From: Desulfosporosinus sp.
GTDB taxonomy: Bacteria; Bacillota; Desulfitobacteriia; Desulfitobacteriales; Desulfitobacteriaceae
DNA length: 5,585 nucleotides
Reading direction: 5' to 3'
Assembly: GCA_016278585.1 (NCBI GenBank)
Contig: JADQBO010000432.1
Span: forward strand, 1 to 5,585
In this document: one piece after another, positions 1 through 4,819 of the stretch
Numbering within the stretch: position 1 is the first letter of the stretch
Layout of the letters: every line of letters begins with the position of its first letter
The notes under the pieces: model-generated
Seen by the model: only the letters and a program-made list of their open reading frames with translations
The model's database searches: none
What the model was told of the DNA's origin: nothing
Made by a program: the position numbers and the translations under genes

Positions 1-44
1 GTTTCATAATGTACAATATGCTTAATATAACTTAATGTTACATA

Positions 45-75
45 TTAGGATAATTTTACAAAATATAGATATAAT
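45..75 (+). promoter_or_regulatory. weak candidate promoter for the EIIC-like gene
   Basis: A perfect TATAAT hexamer lies at 70-75. The best upstream partner is TTAGGA at 45-50, with a 19-bp spacer, which is a poor -35 box at a long distance. TATAAT-like words arise easily in DNA this AT-rich, so this is only a possibility. It would give a leader of roughly 155 nt. Confidence 0.25.
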
Positions 76-223
76 TATTTAAAGCAAAATTATTCAGTAA
101 TTAATAGCATTTTACCTAATTAATAAAGGAGTATCTCGCAAAGACCTCGAAAGATATATGTGCTTAAACATCTATTTTGGAACAAATAATCCATAGGTAA
201 ACATTTGTTGAATTGAAAATCCT

Positions 224-229
224 GGAGGT
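224..229 (+). promoter_or_regulatory. ribosome binding site of the EIIC-like gene
   Basis: GGAGGT at 224-229 is a near-perfect Shine-Dalgarno sequence. It lies 9 nt before the ATG at 239 and fixes that start. Confidence 0.85.
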
Positions 230-238
230 AGCAAGTAA

Positions 239-1285
239 ATGACTAAAAATCGAGGAGATCAAGAAGATCAAACAACCAAGGTAAGCTTTTTAAAAAGCAA
301 AAATATAATCTTTTCCGTGAAACGATATGGTATTGATGCCTTAGGTGCGATGGCTTTAGGTTTGTTCTCAAGCCTTATCGTAGGACTTATTCTTAAAGTA
401 ATTGGAGAGCAGGTTGGATTACAATTTCTGATTGATTTTGGTATACAGGCTATGGGAATGATGGGGCCAGCTATCGGGGTAGCTGTAGCCTTTGGCTTAG
501 GGGCTCCTCCACTTGTATTGTTTGCATCTACTATTACAGGTATGGCAGGAGCCGCAGTCGGAGGACCCGTTGGTGCCTTTGTGGCAGCAGTTATGGGGGC
601 TGAATTTGGAAAACTGGTTTCGAAAGAGACAAAAGTCGATATTATTGTAACCCCTGCTGTTACCATTTTAGTGGGTGTTGCTGCGGGGACCTTGATTGGA
701 CCATCCTTAGCAGAATTTATGAAGTGGCTGGGATCAGTCATAATGTTAGCGACGGAACTCGCTCCAATTCCAATGGGTGTTTTGGTTGCTGTGCTTATGG
801 GTGTAATATTGACGTTGCCAATTAGTAGTGCGGCTTTGGCTATGATGCTTGTGTTAGGAGGTCCCGCTGCGGGGGCGGCGACCGTTGGTTGTGCTACACA
901 GATGGTGGGGTTTGCAGTAGCAAGTTATCGTGAGAATGGATGGGGAGGTTTAGTGTCCCAAGGGTTAGGAACATCCATGCTCCAAGTACCTAATATTGTT
1001 AGAAATCCGTTGATATGGGTGCCTGCCATCTTGGCTAGTGCAGTCTTAGGCCCCTTGGCTACAACTATTTTACCGATGATTAACATCCCTGCTGGTGCTG
1101 GCATGGGTACTTCAGGGTTAGTCGGGCAATTTGGGACAATCGAAGCAATGGGCATGAGTACTAGTGTTTTAATTAAAATCGGATTGTTGCACTTTATTTT
1201 ACCCGCTATCTTAACTCTGGCTATTTCTGAGCTTATGCGTAAAAAAGGTTGGATTAAGTTGGGGGATATGAAATTAGATAGTTAG
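239..1285 (+). CDS. PTS EIIC-like membrane protein (PfoR family, COG3641/PF13303)
   Basis: The 348-residue protein is very hydrophobic and rich in Gly, Ala and Val, with about eight membrane segments (roughly 34-54, 66-88, 90-122, 133-156, 176-205, 208-228, 257-281 and 309-331). A charged N-terminal tail of about 30 residues and a basic C-terminal tail (RKKGWIKLGD) flank the core. Family-type blocks are LPISSAA (193-199), the GTSMLQVPNIVRNP stretch (244-257) and PAGAGMGTSGLVGQ (284-297). These match the stand-alone EIIC-like family that includes Clostridium perfringens PfoR, once proposed as a toxin-gene regulator. Length is typical for the family. No EIIA, EIIB or HPr gene is nearby, so sugar phosphotransfer is not shown; its substrate is unknown and it may be a plain transporter or a membrane regulator. 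The start is set by GGAGGT 9 nt upstream. The gene ends at the bidirectional terminator it shares with convergent ridA. Confidence 0.85.
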   Translation: MTKNRGDQEDQTTKVSFLKSKNIIFSVKRYGIDALGAMALGLFSSLIVGLILKVIGEQVGLQFLIDFGIQAMGMMGPAIGVAVAFGLGAPPLVLFASTITGMAGAAVGGPVGAFVAAVMGAEFGKLVSKETKVDIIVTPAVTILVGVAAGTLIGPSLAEFMKWLGSVIMLATELAPIPMGVLVAVLMGVILTLPISSAALAMMLVLGGPAAGAATVGCATQMVGFAVASYRENGWGGLVSQGLGTSMLQVPNIVRNPLIWVPAILASAVLGPLATTILPMINIPAGAGMGTSGLVGQFGTIEAMGMSTSVLIKIGLLHFILPAILTLAISELMRKKGWIKLGDMKLDS

Positions 1286-1302
1286 TTCAAAGAAAGAACG
1301 CC

Positions 1303-1344
1303 AAAAGGACCCTTAAAACTTATACAGTTTTAAGGGTCCCTTTT
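1303..1344. terminator. bidirectional rho-independent terminator between EIIC-like gene and ridA
   Basis: A 14-bp perfect stem is formed by GGACCCTTAAAACT (1307-1320) and AGTTTTAAGGGTCC (1326-1339) around a 5-nt loop TATAC. A TTTT run follows on the + strand (1341-1344). A flanking AAAA at 1303-1306 supplies the U-tract for the - strand. It lies 20-odd bases after the EIIC-like stop and about 35 bases after the ridA stop, so it can end both convergent transcripts. Confidence 0.9.
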
Positions 1345-1376
1345 ACATAACTCTTATGTTAGCTGTAGGATAAAAT

Positions 1377-1757
1377 CTATTCAGTGAGAGCGATTGCTTC
1401 AATTTCAACAATAGCATCCTTAGGTAACCTTGCCGCTTGTACAGCGGAACGTGCTGGTGGATTATTGGGGAAATAGGTGGCATAGACAGTATTCATAGCT
1501 GCAAAGTCATTCATATCTCTTAGAAAAACTACAGTTTTTACGACTTTATCCATGGAAGAGCCTGAAGACTCTAAAATCGCTTTGACATTATCTAGAGATT
1601 GTTTAGTAGCTCCTTCAATATCAGCGACCAACTCGCCACTTTGGGTGTTGATAGGAAGTTGACCAGATGTGAAGATTAAATTGCCTACTTTGACTGCCTG
1701 AGAATATGGGCCAATGGCCGCGGGTGCGTTTTGGGTATTGAGAGTTTGTTTATTCAT
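1377..1757 (-). CDS. ridA: RidA family 2-iminobutanoate/2-iminopropanoate deaminase
   Basis: RidA (YjgF/YER057c/UK114 family, Endoribonuc_L-PSP fold) is a small trimeric cytosolic enzyme. It hydrolyses reactive enamines and imines such as 2-aminoacrylate, released by PLP enzymes, to keto acids and ammonia. The 126-residue protein is of normal family length. It shows the expected marks: IGPYSQAV (15-22) with Tyr17, FTSGQLP (29-35), and PPARSAVQ (100-107) with Arg103 at the position of the catalytic, carboxylate-binding Arg105 of E. coli RidA. Glu120 in the closing VEIEAIA segment is also conserved. I chose the ATG at 1757 because an ideal AAGGAGGTAT lies just upstream (1761-1770) and the product then begins as family members do. 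An in-frame ATG at 1811 would add 18 residues that do not resemble the family. The gene is divergent from tnaA, whose product releases 2-aminoacrylate, which makes clearing that product its likely local job. Confidence 0.93.
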   Translation of the reverse strand: MNKQTLNTQNAPAAIGPYSQAVKVGNLIFTSGQLPINTQSGELVADIEGATKQSLDNVKAILESSGSSMDKVVKTVVFLRDMNDFAAMNTVYATYFPNNPPARSAVQAARLPKDAIVEIEAIALTE

Positions 1758-1760
1758 GAT

Positions 1761-1770
1761 ATACCTCCTT
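1761..1770 (-). promoter_or_regulatory. ridA: ribosome binding site deciding the ridA start
   Basis: On the - strand AAGGAGGTAT (complement of 1761-1770) sits just before the ATG at 1757. It supports the 126-residue form over an 18-residue longer alternative. Confidence 0.85.
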
Positions 1771-1810
1771 GAAATTGTCATGCATGGGCTTTTGAACGTT
1801 CTTGAGACCA

Positions 1811-1848
1811 TGACACGATTGTTTTAAAGTATAACTGATTTTGTGTCA
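1811..1848. promoter_or_regulatory. inverted half-sites TGACAC/GTGTCA bracketing the ridA promoter
   Basis: TGACAC (1811-1816) and GTGTCA (1843-1848) form a perfect 6-bp inverted repeat with a 26-bp gap. Centre-to-centre distance is 32 bp, about three helical turns. One arm overlaps the predicted ridA start point and the other its -35 box, an arrangement typical of repressor half-sites. No regulator is identified. Confidence 0.3.
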
Positions 1849-1849
1849 A
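1821..1849 (-). promoter_or_regulatory. ridA: candidate ridA promoter
   Basis: On the - strand a perfect TTGACA -35 box (complement of 1844-1849) is followed after 17 bp by TAAAAC (complement of 1821-1826, 4 of 6 matches). This would start transcription near 1814 with a leader of about 55 nt. An alternative is TATACT (complement of 1828-1833) with TTGGTT 18 bp upstream (complement of 1852-1857). Confidence 0.55.
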
Positions 1850-1853
1850 TAAA

Positions 1854-1869
1854 CCAATCAAGAAATTGG
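1854..1869. promoter_or_regulatory. inverted repeat CCAAT-N6-ATTGG between the divergent promoters
   Basis: CCAAT (1854-1858) and ATTGG (1865-1869) form a 5-bp dyad. It lies between the candidate ridA -35 box and the candidate tnaA promoter, touching the latter's -35 box. It could be a shared operator, but short dyads like this also occur by chance. Confidence 0.25.
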
Positions 1870-1894
1870 GATTTAGGTAAGCAAGGATTATTAT
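1866..1894 (+). promoter_or_regulatory. tnaA: candidate tnaA promoter
   Basis: TTGGGA (1866-1871, 4 of 6 matches) and TATTAT (1889-1894, 5 of 6 matches) are separated by exactly 17 bp. Transcription would start near 1901, giving tnaA a 5' leader of about 140 nt that holds the structures listed separately. Confidence 0.45.
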
Positions 1895-1903
1895 GTACTA
1901 ATC

Positions 1904-1962
1904 AGGGGATTTTTATTAATTGATTTAGACTAAAAATAGTCAATAGGCAACCGCCCCTTTTT
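1904..1962 (+). promoter_or_regulatory. tnaA: possible attenuator-like fold in the tnaA leader
   Basis: AGGGG (1904-1908) can pair with CCCCT (1954-1958), which runs into a five-T tract (1958-1962), resembling a weak intrinsic terminator. Inside it two mutually exclusive hairpins are possible. One is GACTA/TAGTC (1928-1932 with 1937-1941, 4-nt loop). The other is ATTTTTA/TAAAAAT (1909-1915 with 1931-1937). I see no Trp-containing leader peptide, so a TnaC-type mechanism is not supported. The outer stem is short and the loop long, so this is tentative. Confidence 0.25.
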
Positions 1963-1987
1963 GTTGATATATTTAAGATTAGTACAG

Positions 1988-2019
1988 AATAGTTTCTGAG
2001 CTATAAACAAAGAACTATT
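1988..2019 (+). promoter_or_regulatory. tnaA: hairpin just upstream of the tnaA ribosome site
   Basis: AATAGTTTCT (1988-1997) pairs with AGAACTATT (2011-2019) as a 9-bp stem with one bulged T and a 13-nt loop. It ends 4 nt before the ribosome site at 2024-2030, close enough to affect initiation or mRNA stability. It is AT-rich and so of modest stability. Confidence 0.35.
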
Positions 2020-2023
2020 AAAA

Positions 2024-2030
2024 AGAGGAG
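2024..2030 (+). promoter_or_regulatory. tnaA: ribosome binding site of tnaA
   Basis: AGAGGAG at 2024-2030 precedes the ATG at 2043 by 12 nt. This is a slightly long spacing, but no nearer in-frame start fits, and the protein aligns with the family from residue 5 onward. Confidence 0.65.
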
Positions 2031-2042
2031 ACGATAATTTTT

Positions 2043-3473
2043 ATGATTAGAAAAGCAGAACCTTATCGTATAAAAATGGTTGAGTCGATGCAAATGATTT
2101 CTCGTGAAGAGAGGCAAAAAGCCCTGCAGGAAGCTGGATATAATCCTTTTGCTTTAAAATCTAACGATGTCTACATTGACCTATTAACGGACAGCGGAAC
2201 GGGTGCTATGAGTGATAAGCAGTGGTCTGCTCTCATGCTCGGGGATGAATCTTACGCTGGAAGTAAATCGTTTTATAAAGTAAAAGATGCTGTGAGTGAT
2301 ATCTTTGGGTACGAGTATGTAATCCCTACTCACCAAGGAAGAGGTGCAGAACAAGTCTTATTTCCTCATATTATTGAACATAAAGGGCAATATGTTCTTG
2401 GTAACATGCATTTTGATACTACTATGGCCCATATTGAGATGAACGGCGGGATCCCCGTAAATATGGTGATTGAGGAAGCCTTTGATACTCTTAAAGAGCA
2501 CCCATTTAAAGGAAATTTTGATCTTGTGAAACTCGAAACATTTATTCAAGAAAAAGGGAAAGAGGAAATCGCCTTTATTATCGTAACTATAACCTGTAAC
2601 TCAGCGGGTGGACAACCAGTCTCTATGGAAAATGTTCGGGGAGTTAAGAAGATTGCAGATAAGTATGGATTATTCCTTCTGTTTGATTCGGCGCGGTTTG
2701 CAGAAAACGCCTATTTCATTAAACGACGCGAGCCTGATTATGAAAGGTTATCCATTCAACAAATTGTACGTGAAATGTACGATATGGGAGACGCTTTTAC
2801 GATGAGCGCAAAAAAAGATGCCATTGTCAATATGGGAGGTTTGATAGGAATTAAAAGTAGTAAGCATAAGGAGCTCTTCCAAGCCTCTTGTGCCACTTGT
2901 GTCCCAATGGAAGGGTTTGTAACCTATGGAGGGTTGTCCGGTCGAGATATGGAGGCTTTAGCAGTAGGGCTTCACGAGGGGCTTGACTTCGATTATTTAG
3001 AAAGTCGGATTGGCCAGGTGGAGTATTTGGGAGAAGAGCTTCGAAAACGTGGGATTCCTATTCAGTGGCCTGTAGGGGGACATGCAGTCTTTGTCGACGC
3101 CAAAAAGTTTTTGCCGCATATCCCGCCTGAACAATTTCCAGCTCAGGCCCTTACGAATGAATTATATCTTGAAGTAGGAGTAAGGGCTGTCGAAGTAGGA
3201 TCCTTGCTTCTTGGACGTGATCCAGAGACAGGTAAGCAAAAAGTAGCGGGCGCAGAATTTATGCGCTTAACCATACCTAGAAGGGTTTATACGGATCGCC
3301 ATATGGATGTTATTGTCAGTGCATTAGCTACTATTTGGGAGCGCCGTGAGACCATTCAGGGCCTTGACTTTGAATACGAACCTAAAGTTCTAAGACATTT
3401 CCTCTGTCGTCTCCATCCTATCGAAAATGGTGCCCCAGGAAGTCTAATCGATGTTAATCCAATGGTTCCCTGA
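2043..3473 (+). CDS. tnaA: tryptophanase (tryptophan indole-lyase), PLP-dependent
   Basis: The product cleaves L-tryptophan to indole, pyruvate and ammonia in the cytosol. At 476 residues it matches tryptophanase/tyrosine phenol-lyase length along the whole chain. Visible family marks are IDLLTDSGT (45-53), DESYAGS (68-74) with Tyr71, THQGRGAE (96-103) with Arg100, NSAGGQPVS (186-194), FDSARFAENAY (214-224) with Asp215 for the PLP ring nitrogen, MSAKKDA (254-260) with Lys258 as the Schiff-base lysine, and RLTIPRR (408-414). Substrate-choice positions are of tryptophanase type. Asp125 stands where tyrosine phenol-lyase has Thr124. Val383 and Val385 stand where it has Met379 and the phenol-binding Arg381. 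His452 matches E. coli TnaA His463 (Phe448 in the lyase). The gene is divergent from ridA, whose product removes the 2-aminoacrylate released. No tryptophan permease (tnaB/mtr type) is adjacent. Tyrosine phenol-lyase is the main alternative and is less likely. Confidence 0.9.
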   Translation: MIRKAEPYRIKMVESMQMISREERQKALQEAGYNPFALKSNDVYIDLLTDSGTGAMSDKQWSALMLGDESYAGSKSFYKVKDAVSDIFGYEYVIPTHQGRGAEQVLFPHIIEHKGQYVLGNMHFDTTMAHIEMNGGIPVNMVIEEAFDTLKEHPFKGNFDLVKLETFIQEKGKEEIAFIIVTITCNSAGGQPVSMENVRGVKKIADKYGLFLLFDSARFAENAYFIKRREPDYERLSIQQIVREMYDMGDAFTMSAKKDAIVNMGGLIGIKSSKHKELFQASCATCVPMEGFVTYGGLSGRDMEALAVGLHEGLDFDYLESRIGQVEYLGEELRKRGIPIQWPVGGHAVFVDAKKFLPHIPPEQFPAQALTNELYLEVGVRAVEVGSLLLGRDPETGKQKVAGAEFMRLTIPRRVYTDRHMDVIVSALATIWERRETIQGLDFEYEPKVLRHFLCRLHPIENGAPGSLIDVNPMVP

Positions 3474-3512
3474 CCCGAGCAGTTATTTTTGAATGTTAAC
3501 GGAGGATCAGGG
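3468..3512 (+). repeat. inverted repeat spanning the tnaA stop codon
   Basis: The arms 3468-3476 (CCCTGACCC) and 3504-3512 (GGATCAGGG) pair at 8 of 9 positions around a 27-nt loop. The left arm contains the TGA stop of tnaA. No T-run follows, so it is not a standard intrinsic terminator; it might protect the mRNA 3' end or slow readthrough into the amm genes. Confidence 0.3.
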
Positions 3513-3518
3513 TAAAAT
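3489..3518 (+). promoter_or_regulatory. candidate promoter for the amm genes
   Basis: TTGAAT (3489-3494) and TAAAAT (3513-3518, 5 of 6 matches) are separated by 18 bp. A second possible -10 box, TATGAT (3528-3533), lacks a matching -35 box. The pair would let the amm genes be transcribed independently of tnaA, though readthrough across the 80-bp gap remains possible. Confidence 0.35.
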
Positions 3519-3530
3519 AGTCATGACTAT
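3517..3530. promoter_or_regulatory. perfect 14-bp palindrome upstream of the amm genes, possible operator
   Basis: ATAGTCATGACTAT reads the same on both strands with no spacer. It overlaps the end of the candidate -10 box and the region where transcription would begin, a typical repressor position. It ends 6 nt before the ribosome site at 3537-3543. No regulator gene is seen here. Confidence 0.4.
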
Positions 3531-3536
3531 GATAAA

Positions 3537-3543
3537 AGGGGAG
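3537..3543 (+). promoter_or_regulatory. ribosome binding site of the LigB-AMMECR1 gene
   Basis: AGGGGAG at 3537-3543 lies 10 nt before the ATG at 3554. An in-frame TAA at 3533-3535 rules out any start further upstream. Confidence 0.8.
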
Positions 3544-3553
3544 TGCTGGATTT

Positions 3554-4819
3554 ATGGGGTTGATTTATACAGTATTTGTTCCGCATCCACCCCTTCTCGT
3601 TCCAGAGGTTGGACGGGGAGAAGAACGTAAGTGTCAAGGGAGTTTAGACGCTTACCATGAGATAGCACGTCGTCTGGCTCAGGCAGAGGTTGAGACTGTG
3701 ATTCTAGTCTCACCCCATGCAACGCTCACAAAAGAAGGAATCACTCTGGCCATAGATGATGCTGTCGAGGGGAACTTTGCTCAGTTTGGAGCTGGGCAGG
3801 TGAATTTGTCGTTTGTAAGCGACACTGAAGTTGTTACTCAACTTCAAGAACACCTATCGGGGGTGGTTCCGGTGCGGGGGGTAATCGATCATGGTTCATT
3901 TGTACCCCTTTATTTTTTAAAAAAAGCTGGGTGGAACGGAAAGGTTGTCCTTATGGGAATGCCCTTAGAGCAGCCGGAGGAGTACGGTGTTCGTATGGGA
4001 CAAATCCTTGAAGAATTACCTGGACGCTATGCCCTTGTCGCTAGTGGGGATCTCTCCCATCGCTTGAAAGAAGACGGGCCATACGGTTTCGATCCCGCAG
4101 GGCCGGAATTTGACGAATTTGTGCTAAAGGCACTTCGGGGGGATACGAAAAAGATTGCCGATTTGCCAGTTGATCTTGTGGAAAAGGCCGGCGAATGTGG
4201 GTATCGAAGTCTTCGTTTGGCATTGGCTGCTAAAGAGGGTTCACCTGAAGTGCTGTCCTACGAAGGGCCGTTTGGTGTGGGATATCTGGTAGCGGATTTG
4301 TATCATTCCTCACCCTTGCCAAAGTGGGCTCGACGTTGTCTTAGAGGCTATTTAAAGAAAGATGAACCTGAGTCCCTGGATTTACCGGACGTAACTTCCG
4401 AGTTTGCTGGGCGAAGGGGATGTTTCGTAACTTTAAAACAAAACGGCCAATTACGTGGATGTATTGGAACAACTGAGCCGTGGCAGGACAATCTAGGGTT
4501 GGAAATTCAACATAATGCAATTGCTGCCGGAACCCAAGATCCGCGTTTTCGGCCCGTGCAGGTCGACGAACTGGATACCCTGAGTTTCACAGTAGATGTC
4601 CTGGGTGAACTTGAGAAAATTTCAGGACCCGAGGAGTTGGATCCCTGGAGGTATGGAGTTGTTGTTCGCCAGCGTGGTAGAAGTGGACTTTTGCTCCCTC
4701 ATTTAGAAGGGGTCGATACGGTTTCAGACCAACTCAGTATTGCTAAACAAAAAGCTGGGATTCCGACGGGAGACCCAGTGGAACTTTGGCGCTTTGAGGT
4801 CAAGCGACATTATGAGTAA
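3554..4819 (+). CDS. AmmeMemoRadiSam fusion protein: LigB/AmmB-like domain plus AMMECR1 (AmmA) domain
   Basis: The 421-residue protein has two domains. Residues 1-250 have the fold of class III extradiol dioxygenase subunit B (LigB) and its relative Memo. Candidate metal or active-site residues are His11 (VPHPP), His55 (VSPHA), His113 (IDHGSF), His169 (SGDLSHR) and the Glu214-Cys215 pair (GECGYRSL). Residues about 255-421 are an AMMECR1 domain, recognised by GCFVTLK (289-295), LRGCIGT (300-306), the NAIAAGTQDPRFRP block (321-334) and LSFTVDVLGELEKI (343-356). Both domains look complete. Fusions of this order are known in the AmmeMemoRadiSam system, where the partner is a radical SAM protein; that gene follows here and overlaps this stop codon by 8 bases, implying coupled translation. 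The reaction and substrate are unknown to me. The protein has no signal peptide or membrane segment, so it should be cytosolic. Aromatic-ring dioxygenase activity should not be assumed, especially in an anaerobe. Confidence 0.88.
   Translation: MGLIYTVFVPHPPLLVPEVGRGEERKCQGSLDAYHEIARRLAQAEVETVILVSPHATLTKEGITLAIDDAVEGNFAQFGAGQVNLSFVSDTEVVTQLQEHLSGVVPVRGVIDHGSFVPLYFLKKAGWNGKVVLMGMPLEQPEEYGVRMGQILEELPGRYALVASGDLSHRLKEDGPYGFDPAGPEFDEFVLKALRGDTKKIADLPVDLVEKAGECGYRSLRLALAAKEGSPEVLSYEGPFGVGYLVADLYHSSPLPKWARRCLRGYLKKDEPESLDLPDVTSEFAGRRGCFVTLKQNGQLRGCIGTTEPWQDNLGLEIQHNAIAAGTQDPRFRPVQVDELDTLSFTVDVLGELEKISGPEELDPWRYGVVVRQRGRSGLLLPHLEGVDTVSDQLSIAKQKAGIPTGDPVELWRFEVKRHYE
4795..4800 (+). promoter_or_regulatory. 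ribosome binding site for ammS inside the preceding gene
   Basis: TGAGGT at 4795-4800 lies 11 nt before the ATG at 4812. It favours that start over the in-frame ATG at 4857, which has no Shine-Dalgarno sequence upstream. Confidence 0.5.

Larger units (their letters stand above)
1..238. other. AT-rich upstream region of the EIIC-like gene, no gene seen
   Basis: No convincing coding sequence is visible on either strand. The first 125 bases are strongly AT-rich. Small inverted repeats can be seen: AATATG (15-20) with CATATT (41-46), AATTA/TAATT around 88-102, and AACAAAT (181-187) with ATTTGTT (203-209). The only short frame with an ATG near the gene (158) encodes 12 codons and has no properly spaced ribosome site. 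The 5' leader of the downstream gene could be about 150 nt long if the -10 box at 70-75 is used. Confidence 0.5.

Noticed and set aside
120..215. Possible GEMM-I (c-di-GMP) riboswitch suggested by CGCAAAG and TTAAACAT words before the EIIC-like gene
   Set aside because: The first conserved half (GCACAGGGCAAACC-like) is missing, and the spacing and paired helices do not fit. An Infernal/Rfam scan would settle it; a significant RF01051 hit would overturn this.
268..741. 157-codon open frame on the - strand opposite the EIIC-like gene
   Set aside because: It is a shadow of the Gly/Ala/Pro-biased coding frame on the other strand. Its Pro/Thr/Ala-rich product resembles no family, and a strong membrane-protein gene with a good ribosome site covers it.
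1758..1811. Longer ridA reading with an 18-residue N-terminal extension starting at 1811
   Set aside because: The extension does not look like the family N-terminus. An ideal AAGGAGGTAT lies directly before the inner ATG at 1757, and the candidate ridA start point (about 1814) would leave almost no leader for the longer form.
1780..1827. 15-codon frame (ATG 1780) as a TnaC-type leader peptide
   Set aside because: It has no ribosome site and no tryptophan codon, and it lies upstream of the likely tnaA promoter.
1945..1962. GGCAACCGC as a T-box element (consensus TGGNACCGCG)
   Set aside because: The match has an extra base and lacks the final CGCG. No Stem I or specifier region is visible, and control of tryptophan breakdown by an uncharged-tRNA sensor would be illogical.
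2608..2805. 65-codon open frame in another frame inside tnaA
   Set aside because: It lies wholly within the conserved PLP-domain coding sequence, has no ribosome site, and its product has no recognisable character.
3523..3630. 35-codon frame starting at ATG 3523, overlapping the start of the LigB-AMMECR1 gene in another frame
   Set aside because: The nearest GGAGG (3501-3505) is 17 nt away, which is too far. The product is Ser/Arg-rich noise over a region that codes conserved VPHPP in the main frame. The ATG is part of the palindrome.
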